Shown here: piece after piece, positions 1 to 10,671 of the stretch | Layout of the letters: each line of letters starts with the position of its first letter | Numbering within the stretch: position 1 is the stretch's first letter | Assembly (NCBI RefSeq): GCF_050908995.1 | Contig: NC_135119.1 | Location: 23,341,001-23,405,000, forward strand | DNA length: 64,000 nt | DNA from: Andrena cerasifolii | Taxonomy: Eukaryota; Arthropoda; Insecta; Hymenoptera; Andrenidae | Reading direction: 5' to 3' | Notes under the pieces: model-generated | Told to the model about the DNA's origin: nothing | The model's database searches: none | Seen by the model: the letters and a program-made list of their open reading frames with translations, nothing else | Program-made: the position numbers and the translations under genes

Positions 1-235
1 ACTGATGAGAGTGAAGAAGAAATTGTTCTGATTGATGAAAGTGATTAAGAAAGAAAATTATGATACAGAATGCTTGTTTTGCACAGGTCTTTATTCTTCA
101 GATGTGCTAGGTGAACAATGAATGGATTAAGTGTACGTATAACGTGTTACGATGGGCGTGGTGGGCCCACGAAGACTTCGGTAGTGAAGAAATAGATTTC
201 ACATGCCGACTTTATAAAAAAAGAAAGAAAAAATA
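1..235 (+). pseudogene. Decayed transposase C-terminal tail with CxxC zinc-finger
   Basis: The window opens in an acidic reading frame (TDESEEEIVLIDESD, then a stop at 46-48). Just downstream, in shifted frames, the sequence encodes a zinc-finger-like pattern: ECLFCTGLYSSDVLGE, then EWIKC, then WAHEDFGSEEIDFTC. The order CxxC - aromatic/acidic - WIxC - WAHED - FxC is the PHD-like tail I know from the end of many insect pogo/Tigger (DDE_1) transposases. The frame breaks near 46 and near 115, and some cysteines are missing, so this is a remnant. The upstream part lies outside the window. The family name is from memory of the motif, not a search. The region at 16,190-16,548 carries a similar tail. 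Confidence 0.45.
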
Positions 236-2620
236 AGTTTTAGGAAAAAACAAACTGGGTTAGGTCTGGGTTAGGAACCCATTTAGGAACCCATCTCATC
301 ATATTAGGAACCCATTTTTTTATCTACTTATTTGAATGACTTTCGTTTTTATTTTATTATGAAGAAACCGAATTTTTGTTATAGTACTTTCCAGTAGGTT
401 GCTAAAGAATACATATTCTACTTTCAAAACGTGTATCGAATTTTAATAAAAGTGTTCTCAGTCAAGAGTTATGATGATTTTAAGAAATGGGTCTCATATT
501 CGGCTACTTTACCCAAAGGTTTCAAGCCGTATAATGCTTATTTCAATGAATAACAAGGTATGCACCTCTAAAGCCGGCATTTTTTGTAATTTTCTCTCAT
601 TTAAAAATAGATTTCACGTCGTGAAATAGATACGTGTGCATTTCTAAAGTTTTAATTTAATGGTTCATATTTGAATAAAAATTAATTTCAGGGCTGCGTC
701 TATTAATACTCCCCCTAGCATATAAATGTGTAGTATAAATTTAAAAAATTTCGAAACACCCTGTATTGATTCAGCACTTTATAGCACACGATTATAAATA
801 TCACGAATTCTGTTGTGTTAATTAAATAACTTAATCAAAAACGATTATTTTAAAGTAAATAAAACAAAAGATTCCTCTTTTAAACTTATTTAATAGATTT
901 TTGTACATATTTAATAACACAATCTGTGAAACCTTTTTATTCTTTTTTTATACGACAATGCAGTGATCATGTCAATGATCATGTGAACTAGTATCACTGT
1001 CATCATATTCATTATCAGACTGCAACGGTGTAGTATGATCATCACGACTTATAACTGGAGGCAATAATAAGTTTAAAGCTTCTTTGGGCAGAGATCGACG
1101 ATTTTGGGGGGGTAATCGAACCTTGCTGGTTATTACGGGATCTGAACTTAATAAAAAGCGATTTAAAATATCCTGATTGCAAAAAGACAGTATTTCCATG
1201 AACTGGGAACCTTTTCAAATAACTTGAAATTTTCTTTCTGAAAAGTTAATCTGAAAGTTAATCTCACTTCTTTGATAATCAGAGATGATAACTGTGCAAA
1301 CAACAATGCTTCATCAGACTTGGAAGTACACTAAATGTTTAATTATTTGTATAGATCAGCTATGGTAATTAAGGTTATACGAGGCAATTTTGAATTAAAC
1401 TTTATGAAGGTATTATTGCTTTCCACAAACGTACAGTAACAAAAAGGAATTAAATAAACACCTGAAATTTACGGCTTCATCGCGAAACAGAAGTTTATAA
1501 CACGGAAAATACAAAAAATAGCTACACAAAATCGTTTGATAAATCGCTTTGAAAAAACATGTAATGGAGTTCCTACAGCTAACTGTTTTTGACCGACTCG
1601 GGTAAGGAAGGAAGAGTTGCAGCAGGGTGTGGATATACGTTTTATTGTGCGGCCATATTTCAACTATACCAGGGATAAAAAATCAGATATGTAAATATTC
1701 TTTTGTGTTTCGATTTCTCGCTAACTTTTAGGGTCTCCCACCCCACTGTGCGTCGTCGTTACGTGCATTTATCTCGAATCACCCTATAAATTATCGTGGT
1801 GTAACGAGGTAGATTGCCAGTCAAAGGATTTCGCCGTTCGGATGACTGGGTAGGAGCATCTACAAAGTTCAGTGAGTGCTCAATGAAAGCTCGTTTAACG
1901 TTTACTATAAAGCCTTCGTTATTCATCGCGAGTCATTGGCCGCGAACGGCACTTGCGCTGAACGGTGATGCAGCGCTTTTGAAAATCCACCGCCGAAGGT
2001 CCCATTGTTTCTTTCGGGAAACATTGGATTCGTTCGGGGCATGGCCGACAAACTTGGCTGATTTTCGTGCCTACGCGCGTCACGGCAGCCCCGCAATATT
2101 CCTCGTTTAAAAATACGATCGACATCGGCTGCCCTTGGGGTGCTCGAAATTCGGGGGTGGCAGAGCTAACGATTCAAATGAGGCGTGGAAGATCGCTAAA
2201 GTTACAGCGGCTGCTCGCGTGGGTGGGAAAGGAAATTGCGCTACGCGAGGACGGTTTCTAAGGGCAATAAACGTAACTACCATAAGCGGTACCTTGATAT
2301 CTCCTTTTAGGGTGCGCTGCCAGACAATCGAGACGGCTCCGTCGTCTCGAGAAGCGGCTGTCGCGACGCGTTGGAAAGTAAAAGGAAACTGGATAATCCT
2401 AGGGCGATTTTCTCAATGGTTATTTCGCCGAGCACGTGCGACGTGCGTTTTCTCCGACTGCTGCTCTCTCCTTTATCACTCCTGACTCTCTCCTTCCTCT
2501 GCCCCTGCTGCCTGGAATTTTCCCAAAATTAATACACCGAGAAAAATTAATTCATCGAAGGCAATGAATTTATGCTTCTCGCGGGTAACGTTTTTTTGTT
2601 TATCATTGCGTTTATATGGT
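236..2620. other. No gene seen
   Basis: This is AT-rich up to about 1,750 and more GC-rich after that. Open frames are at most 116 codons, and I recognise none. There is a small local repeat of ttaggaaccca around 265-312. A 75-codon frame on the minus strand (972-1199) is proline- and acid-rich but has no neighbouring exon or recognisable domain. Confidence 0.5.
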
Positions 2621-2840
2621 ACTAGCTGTCCCGTTACCCGGTTTCAGCCGGGAATTATTTATGATGTTTGAAAAATAAAAAAGCCTAGGCAAAAAAAAAT
2701 TAGGTAGCCTATAATCTAATCTAGGGCGCATGTAATGTAAATTCCAAATTTCAATGAAATCCGTTCAGCCATTTAAGCGTGAAAAAAGGACAAACAAACA
2801 GGCAACGTTTCACTTTTATATATTAGTAAGGATAAAGATT
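2621..2840 (+). mobile_element. Retroposon-like dispersed repeat tail
   Basis: The segment begins with tactagctgtcccgttacc and continues to a stretch reading aaatttcaatgaaatccg / ttcagccatttaagcgtga / aggacaaacaaacagg, ending tttatatattagtaagga. This combination is typical of the 3' parts of dispersed insect repeats. No coding part is present. I cannot assign a family (LINE tail, SINE or Helitron). The same kind of tail occurs at 17,640-18,020. Confidence 0.5.
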
Positions 2841-4770
2841 GATTAGAAAGCGCGTGGCGAATGGCGCAGGTTATTGTGCGACTGGAATAGAAGATAATTT
2901 ATTCAGAAGCTGAGCGGCACGAGTCAGATATCCCATTACGGCAAATGAAACGAATACATGATTGTATTAGCTTGGAATGCTTCATATTTCACGAACATCG
3001 CGTGGTTGCACTCTAACAGGGGACGATACGAGTTGTCTCTCCGCTAATGTAGATTAGCCTACGCCGAATCGATTTCGCTAAGCCGTCTCGCCGTGAAATG
3101 ACTCATAGGGAATCTACGTGACCGTGCAATGGACTCCGCCTATCGGGACTCGCAGTTCTATCTGGATACATTGAACTTGAACCCTCGAATCGAAGCAAAT
3201 AAAAACAGCAATGTTTCCTCTCCCAAGCGAAAGAATAACCGCAGGTATCTCCGTGCTCCGCGATTTTAATTAAACATACTTACCCCTTCGAGCCGAGCCA
3301 AAGTTGACGGCCAGTTGAACTCTAAATATACACGAAGCACTCTTCGGTTTGTCCTTCGCCCAACGTCGTACCTATTCGTCCTTCCTCGCAGCACCCTCTA
3401 CTCGAGGAAAAATTCATCGCTCCTTGTCGGTCGCGTGTCAAGTCGTACAAACAGCGATCACTGCCGCGACGGTCCATTCAGAAAGCGTCGTGCGCGGATC
3501 TCGCGTCGATTCACCCCCTCGCGATCACGAGCGACCAGCCGGTGCCCATCAGTCGCGCCTGTCCTCCGTTAGCATTTAATTACAAGCCCCTTCGCCCTCT
3601 CTCGCCCTCGGTATCTGTCCTGAACGTAGCGCGAAGCCTCCCCCGCCTGATCCCCGTCCACCTACGCAGAGCGGGTATCCTTCGCGCTATCTAAATCGGA
3701 TGGCTGAACGAGACCGCCGAGTGAATCGAAGCCAGCGAGAATGGGCCGAACGATCCACGGGACGCCGGCCACTTGCATCGGGCGCATCTGAATGGCGTCT
3801 GAACGGGTTGCAAAATGACGGCCAACTGCATTCACCTCTTTCGGTGGCCGTGGAGGGTGGCGAGGTGGAGTGCAGACGCGCGCATTCGTGACACGGATAC
3901 GAGGCGACCCACCTTCCCCTCTTTCACAGTCGGCGGCCTCGCTTCATCCCCTGTACGCCGCCCGACAGGGGTTGCTGCGGCCGCTGATGGTGTCGCTGTT
4001 TCTTCCCTTCCAAGAGCACCCTCCCCCCCCCCCTCTCACCGCCGTTTCGACAGAGTACCTGCATACCATCCTCCGCCGCTATCCACCACCCCTTTCGACC
4101 CTGGTTCACCACGCACCGACCGACACGGTCAGAAATGGCCCCCTTCGTGTGCACCTCGGCCCGCCATCGCGTAACCAGGTGCTCTTAGAGCTATGCCCAC
4201 ATTATTTTAGCGAGGAGAAAGAGAGGCGCGGGGAGAGATAGTTCAAGGACAGTTTTAATCTGGCGGTTTGGCTCGCGCTGATGAGCCTCGGGCCGCGCTT
4301 ATTGACCTATTTCACCGTCGTTAGGGTAATTCGGTTTTCGAGGCGTTCATAGAATCAACGGGTGGAAAGGTTACGGCGGATCGATAAACGCCGGCGATCC
4401 TTTTAAAATAAGTTTCGAACGGAGGCGGCCACCGGCGGGGAGACGGCGATAACGCTACAGGGTGGTGTTTATCGATCGTAGGGATTTAGGGGCGAGATGT
4501 TTCTACGGGGCACTAGTACTGGCATTGCGATAATCAATAGCGCTTCCGATTAAATAGCCGAATATTAACAAGCACGAGCTTAAAAAGTATCTTTTTACAA
4601 TTTCGTATTTTTCATTCGCTAAAACACCAGAAGTTACAGTAGTTCAACTACATTTTACATCTGGCGACACCAGAAAAAATGTTTTAAAGGGAGCGATGGG
4701 ATAAAGGACTGGGTTTAATTTTTTTTCTTAAAATTTTGATAAAGAGTATATTTCATCGCTTTATAACTAA
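2841..4770. other. GC/CpG-rich gene-free stretch
   Basis: From about 3,050 to 4,520 the sequence is GC- and CpG-rich, with overlapping open frames in several phases (up to 123 codons between 3,815 and 4,241). The translations are arginine/proline/serine-rich in all frames, which is what GC-rich noncoding DNA produces. I see no domain and no splice-joined exon. A CpG-rich promoter or noncoding transcript is possible but not shown. Confidence 0.4.
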
Positions 4771-5133
4771 CAAGGGAACATCCCCAACCTGGAAATTAAA
4801 AAAATTCTGAAACTTTGTGAATATGAAGGGAATTTCCTCCTGATTGCAACGCAATTTTTGTTTGATGCCCAAATTCACTCTAAGGGGGTGTAATTGACAC
4901 ATGAAAATCCGGTTATTTACCGATTTTGTGTTATAACTCGTGAACTGTAAAATAACTTGTCTACTAAGTGATAGATCTAATTAAAAGAAGTAACTTTTGT
5001 CTTGAAACTTTTTTTCTATCTCTTACAGTTCGCGAGTTATAACACAAAATTGGAAAATAATCGGGAGGAAATCCCCAACATATTCACAAAGTTTCAGAAT
5101 TTTTTGAATTTTCAGGTTCGGGATCTTCCCTTG
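4771..5133. mobile_element. Foldback MITE, family A copy 1 (3-bp TSD TAA)
   Basis: Long inverted arms start caagggaacatccccaacct and end with the complement, ttcgggatcttcccttg. The inner arms share agaagtaacttttgtcttga and the cacaaagtttcagaattttt block. TAA flanks both ends, consistent with a 3-bp target duplication as in PIF/Harbinger elements. A second copy lies at 21,887-22,317. There is no coding capacity. Confidence 0.75.
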
Positions 5134-6883
5134 TAAATAATGAATTGCAATAAAGATTTACCAAGTGTTGTAGGTATTCAATAGTGAATGAAATAGTCTG
5201 TTTAAACTTCGTTTTTAACTATTTCTTTCTATATATCCTCCAATTTTAGGGTGCCAATAATCGAATTTTTGCCTGTTTGTGTTTTTCATTGAATATTTTA
5301 AAAATAAAACACTGAATAGATACTCAAGATGTTTCATATTAACGAGAAATCATTATTTTACTGCGAAACCATATAAAAACGTCACAAAAGAATGTAGACC
5401 TGCCAATTGGAAATTCCGCTTAGGGTACAGTTTACCCTTTTATCATTTTTCCATCCATAATCACTTTCTAGGTATCAAGAATACTTTGATGGTTCTCAAG
5501 ATGGTATTTCAGTGCGATGCACTCTCACCACGTTCTAAATATTCCGCTCGGAGACACTATTCCCTATTCAGATAAGACACCTTCCTCGAACTTGACGAAT
5601 CGTTCATCAGCACAGCTACGACCCTACGCAACGCCCCTGCACTTTAATTTCTACCTGAAAGCTGCACGTCTTAATGCGCGACTGCAAGGTAGGTAGGTAT
5701 ACCAGCTCTACATCGCGCGTAGCTCTCCGGCGTCAGAGCTACCCTCCACTTGCCGTGTTTTTCCTCCAGTCGCTCCTCTGAAAACAAGTCATTATACTAA
5801 TGCAAAGGGAAGCGAGGAACCTCCTATGCAGCGCAGCGAAAGTGGACGAGGGCTAGCCTGGTCAGCCGAGTCGATTTCGCAACGAGCGGGGTCGATCGAC
5901 GCTTATCGACCTAGATTCCCGCTCCTCCATCGATTTCGCCGAGTCCATTGAGCCAGCCGTTGAAAGAACCTCGCGTCTCCTTTCGGATATATTCTATTCT
6001 GTATCTCGGGGATGATCCGGCTCCTCGGTTTCGCCTTCTCCGCGGACCCATCTCCTTGTTCGGCGTCGCCCTCTTCCCTCTGGTTTCGTTCATCCGCGTC
6101 CTAGTAGGGATTGAAAGGCAGGAAGAGAAGGGGAGGGCGCTGCGGGGAAGCAGAATGCCGAGAGGAGGGAATGTTGAATGAGGACTCTAGGCCTGGGGTC
6201 GGGGGTGGCTGAGACCGCGGCGCGGCGGGGGCTGCAGGAGGGTGGGGTCAGGTGGGGAGGGAAAACAAGCTGGCCCGAGAAGGGTGAAGCAAGGGGCTAG
6301 AATGTAGGCTAGTCTCGTGGGCGGACCGCGTCCCCAATCGATACACACGCAGCAAACCACTTCTACACCCCCTGCCAGCCTTTGATTTCGTTACGATCTC
6401 GAATTGAATTGGCCCAGGCTTTTATCGATCCCCCTCCCCCCCTCCGCGAACTCGGTCGCCCGTAAAATTTCTAATCCCCCGTGCTGGCCAGCAGAGGCTG
6501 GACCAGAATCTCGCCCCGGCGATCCAGGCGATTAAACGAAGCCCGCTGAAAGTGCAACGAACCCGCGCGTAAACGTTAATGATCGCTCGGTGAATAATTT
6601 CATCGCGCTGGATAATGAATCCAATCATTCGCCCGGTGCTAACTTCGGCGGACCTTCTCCACCTTGAAATTCACTCCGGCTCTATTGCCTTTCGAATTCT
6701 ATCGGGAGATTGTTGGATTCAGTGGTAGAGATCGCTGAAGAGTCTGACTGACAAGTTCCGTGTAACTACGTACGCTGTATATTATTTTCCGTTGCAAGGT
6801 CCATATTCCTGCAGAGCTCGACTCATTCATCTGATTACCAACGGCGATCACCACTGTCCCACTAATTCTGTTTAAAGTATTGA
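5134..6883. other. No gene seen
   Basis: This is AT-rich to about 5,580, then CpG-rich to about 6,680. The open frames (98 codons at 5,279-5,575; 77 at 5,948-6,181) have no recognisable product. A G-rich tract lies around 6,180-6,290. Confidence 0.5.
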
Positions 6884-7073
6884 CAGTGGCGCACTCAGGA
6901 TTTAATTTTGGGCGCAGCCCAGCTGAAGGAATCGCAATATTTTTAATGCAAATTCGATAAAATTCGTTAGGTGATTATATAAATTTATTTAAAGAATAAA
7001 ATCCAGCTTTCTTTTCGTTTCACAAAGCTCCCTCTTTGGGGGCCCCTTGGAACTCCTTCTGGACGCGCCACTG
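6884..7073. mobile_element. hAT-like MITE, family B copy 1, perfect 8-bp TSD
   Basis: The element is 190 bp. It starts cagtggcgcactcaggattt and ends ctggacgcgccactg, giving CAGTGGCGC... terminal inverted repeats. It is flanked on both sides by the identical 8 bases agtattga (6876-6883 and 7074-7081), the target-site signature of hAT transposition. It has no ORF. A diverged relative sharing aatatttttaatgcaaatt is at 48,153-48,358, inside an anoctamin intron. Confidence 0.85.
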
Positions 7074-7088
7074 AGTATTGAGAATCTA

Positions 7089-7472
7089 CCGTCAAGGACC
7101 CAGTTCCTGATCACTTAAGAGTAACTACCGCGGATTTTTAAACGTGTAAAGGGAAAACTTAAACAAATTTAAAAGATTTTTTGTTAATTCAGTAAATCTG
7201 TTTTATCTTTAATTTGGTATTAAAAAAAGCACACATATTAATAATTATTTTACAATTTAACTTTGAACGTGAAAAATGCAAAGGGAGCAGTTTCTGTTCA
7301 CCCTCACACGTTTTACTATGAGCTATCAAATTTTGCGTATAAATTTCAAAATACTTCATAATAATTTAGTAACTTGTTGGAATAAATTTGTATCATAATA
7401 AGCTCATTATTTGGTTTATTTTCCTAAACTGATCAGGAATTGGGTTCTGATCAGGAACTGGATCCTCGACGG
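7089..7472. mobile_element. MITE with TA target site, family C
   Basis: The left end reads ccgtcaaggacccagttcct and the right end is its near complement, aggaactggatcctcgacgg. TA flanks both sides (7087-7088, 7473-7474), consistent with a Tc1/mariner-type non-autonomous element. It lies only 16 bp downstream of the hAT-like MITE. The interior is AT-rich and noncoding. Confidence 0.7.
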
Positions 7473-7474
7473 TA

Positions 7475-8670
7475 CTCGTTGACTCGTGTAAAAGATTTAA
7501 AACAGATTCAGTTCAGGTGCATACCTACTCGATTTCAGCCTGGATTATTTATCAGAGATTGAAACGAGTCACTCGATCGCTACTTAATTTACGCCGCCGC
7601 GGTGCTGCACTGGTAGCTCGGTTTCTCTAATTGAAACACGCCTATTAACACTCAATTTCCTGGGCGGTTCTCGCTCGCCTACATGCGGCGCACATAATCT
7701 CTTTTACACAGGTGTGAGACACACGGGGAGCACCTACGCAGAACACGTAAGGAAGCAAGTTAATGTTATTTTCCCGCGATACGACAGCTTGTACTAAGCG
7801 ACGTCTCGGCAAGGCCCCTCGAAGTCAATTTAACGCGAGAGTTTCTGTTGTCGCCGAGCGCAGCTACTTTTCCTCCGCGTCGCAGCGAAATTGATATCTC
7901 GTAGGAATGAAATTACCGCGGGTAATTGTTCCCTCCACCGACGAGAGATAAATCGAACACTCTCGCTCTACTGTTCCAACTTTCTGTCGCACCAAATATT
8001 TCCCCGAGGAACATTTCCTCAATTATTAAAATTACTTCCGTAACCGATGAAACTAATTCTAATCGTGCCAGCTTATCGTCGAACCAGCGATACACGTGAC
8101 TACGCTCAAGATTGGCATTAAAGGGAAAGCGTGCGGTATCAAATATGGAAGCAAAACACGAGGTGTGCGATTAAATGACTGGAAAACTAGAGTAAAATAA
8201 AACATCAAGAATACATCGCTATTATACCAGTAATTGGTGGCTGCCTCAAGATCCAACCGAGTTAAGGAGGATTAACTCGATTCGTTCTGATCCTGGTTTC
8301 CCCGACTGCCGCCTGCAAATTCGAATCTCGATTTCCGACAAGCATGTTTCCTCGAGTTAGCTGAAGTCGTAAATTAATAAGACCTTCATTCATGAATTGG
8401 AGCTCGGCTCGCGCAGCCCCCTCGTGCCTGCCAGAGGCAGGTGATTGACGGAGTGCTTTGACATACGCGGGAGCAGAAGCGCGGCGGAGGAAAGAGATCT
8501 AAGGAAGCTGCAATCCTGCGGCTGCTATCCATTCGCCAATTTTTAAACACACATGTACATAAAGCCTAAGGGTTTAAATAAAAACAATAGAATCTACAGA
8601 AGCATTAAGCGCGATTATAATTAAATTTCTACTACTTTACTTTCATCAAATTTCCCAAATCTGAAACACC
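7475..8670. other. No gene seen
   Basis: Mixed-composition DNA. The longest open frames (65 codons, minus strand, about 7,913-8,256) show no domain or start context. No RNA gene was recognised. Confidence 0.5.
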
Positions 8671-8672
8671 TA

Positions 8673-9117
8673 CAGTGACTCGCATTAATATTCGGACGCT
8701 TTTTAAAATCGCATAACTTTTTTAGAAGTGGTCCAAACGACTTGAGTTTTTTTCAGAAGCTAGAAGGATTAGTTTGCTAACTGACGCGATTCGTCGTTTT
8801 GAAAAAAAATGTATTTGGTTGGAATAGCGAAAAGAATAGTAAAGGTCGATTTTTAAACTTTTTTTTCTGAGCTTGTAATGAAAATTCAAAAAAAAACCGT
8901 TTGTAGATTGCAGTAAGTTGTACACGTGCCTAAAATTTCATCAAAATCGGTTAACGTTGCTCCGAGCTACAAACGTTTAAAGATCGCAGAATAAGGTCGA
9001 TTTTAGGCAGGTATACAATTTACTGCAATCTACAAACATTTTTTTTTTAATTTTCATTACAAGCTCACAAAAAAATTTTAAAAATCGAAAGTGTCCGAAT
9101 ATTAATGCGAGTCACTG
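8673..9117. mobile_element. Palindromic mariner-like MITE with TA target site
   Basis: The terminal inverted repeats are exact over about 25 bases: left cagtgactcgcattaatatt, right the complement ending gagtcactg. TA flanks both ends (8671-8672, 9118-9119). Nearly the whole 445 bp is a foldback: the tttgtagattgcagtaa segment recurs inverted on the other arm. It is non-coding, and a Tc1/mariner relative is inferred from the TA target. Confidence 0.85.
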
Positions 9118-9119
9118 TA

Positions 9120-10549
9120 AGTATAACGAATGGGCAAGCACCACGTGCCACGCGAAAGAGGGCCATCCACGTCTGGCTGAATACATCTGGAGGCTGCCAT
9201 TCACCGAGCCAGTTAGTTTGCAATTCGATAGGTGAAAAAAAAAACATCCGGCACCGGGGCACTTCCGGCAGCGTTCTGCGTTATCTCGCGATTTTTATTC
9301 GGCTTTTAACCGATCTGATCGCGCGTCATTTCCGCTTCCGCCGAGAGTTTACTCGCGCGCGGAAAACGTCCGATCGAACGTTCCTCGGGGACGTTCGTTC
9401 ACTGGATGAAGGATTGATTCCGATAACAGAACGAGCAAAATACAGAAGAGAAAAAAAGAAGAAGGAAGGAAGCCTCCGGCGGCGAGATCGCCAAGCGCGT
9501 GCTCCCATTCGAAATTTGATATTCGAAATACACGCTTGGCCCGTTCTATTTTCGCGGCTAACCCCTCGCCCGTGGGTGTTGATAAACGCCCATTATCGCC
9601 GGATCATTGGCGGAATCCCGATGTTTTCTCTTCTGCCGCTGCTTCAAACGGCCCCGCGATCGCGTCACATCCTCTTCCGGTCAACTGGCTACACCAGCAC
9701 GGTCTTCACGGTTCCACGAAAGATCTATTCGCGAAGGTCGAGGTTAGCGCGATTTCTCCGGCGAATTTCATTCACTATTGCTGCAGGAGACGCTTCGTTA
9801 GTGGCGGGCAGAATTTTGAATATCAACTTCGGGATGTATATTTGAGGATGATTACAGTTAGCGTTCCTTCTCGAGAAATTTTATAATTGCTTATTTCTCG
9901 AGAAATACTATAATTCCTCGAGAAACTTAAGTCTAGGACAAATATTATAAATCTCATTTATTTTCGTAAATGAATGTATTACTAGTTAATCGCGAACGTA
10001 TAAACATATCTACAATTTATAATATATCTTGTTAATAACATTAGAACCTATATGAATTCCAATAGAAAATCACAGTACAGAAGATTCGATATTATTAACT
10101 GCTGAAGGTGCTCTTAAATTCTTATTTAAAAATTTAGAGAAATTGTGTACTGAATTAAGTACCCAATGAGTTTCTTGTGGCTATTAGAGAAGAAATATTG
10201 AAAAGAGGAGATAAGACTATTGTACCCCGTATCAAATTTTTGCATGATCCAGCATTTCTTCCAAAAGCGTCAAAAGACGCATTTTTTCATTTAACATCCA
10301 AGATAGATATTTATAAAACGACAAAATATAACAGTAACAGATTTTGCCACAAAAAAGATAGATTCGCTGACGCTACATTAGACGCATTGTGCTATTTAAA
10401 AATAAATTTTCGTTTTTCGTTTCGGATAAGCCTGAGCCATGGAATCACCTACGCCGTGAATATGCCTCTTTGTTTAGGTACCATATTGAAACTGTAAAAA
10501 ACAATTAATACAAATTGCAAAAATTCTTTTTAAAATTATTTTTGTATAA
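9120..10549. other. No supported gene; one long doubtful ORF
   Basis: A 246-codon plus-strand frame (9,105-9,845) is the longest open frame outside the genes. It begins inside the end of the MITE, is rich in Arg/Ile/Ser, has no domain I recognise, and coincides with a GC-rich patch where stops are rare. 9,850-10,549 is AT-rich with a 106-codon frame (10,177-10,497) of unknown nature. Confidence 0.4.
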
Positions 10550-10667
10550 AATAAGAGTAGCTTAATAAATGCCAAAAAGATTTGTTTAATTATATGTTGT
10601 ATTTACTGAGAAAAAAAACTCTTTACAAATACCTTAATTTTTCAGCCGTTCAAAGTAGAATGACCCC
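10550..10667. mobile_element. Right-end fragment of a TTAA-target MITE
   Basis: The segment from agtagcttaataaatg through gtatttactgagaaaaaa to agaatgacccc followed by TTAA (10,668-10,671) parallels the right arm of the intact element at 15,720-16,085. A matching left end was not found, so this is a degraded or truncated copy. Confidence 0.5.
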
Positions 10668-10671
10668 TTAA

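Noticed and set aside
255..312. TTAGG-like telomeric repeat
   Set aside because: Only a few ttagg occurrences sit in an irregular ttaggaaccca local repeat; there is no perfect (TTAGG)n run.
3700..4241. Overlapping ORFs in the CpG-rich segment
   Set aside because: All phases are open to similar extents and the proteins are Pro/Arg/Ser-rich, the signature of composition rather than selection.
9105..9845. 246-codon plus-strand ORF
   Set aside because: It starts within a MITE end, has Arg-rich, unstructured translation with no domain, and lies in a GC-rich patch where long chance frames are expected.
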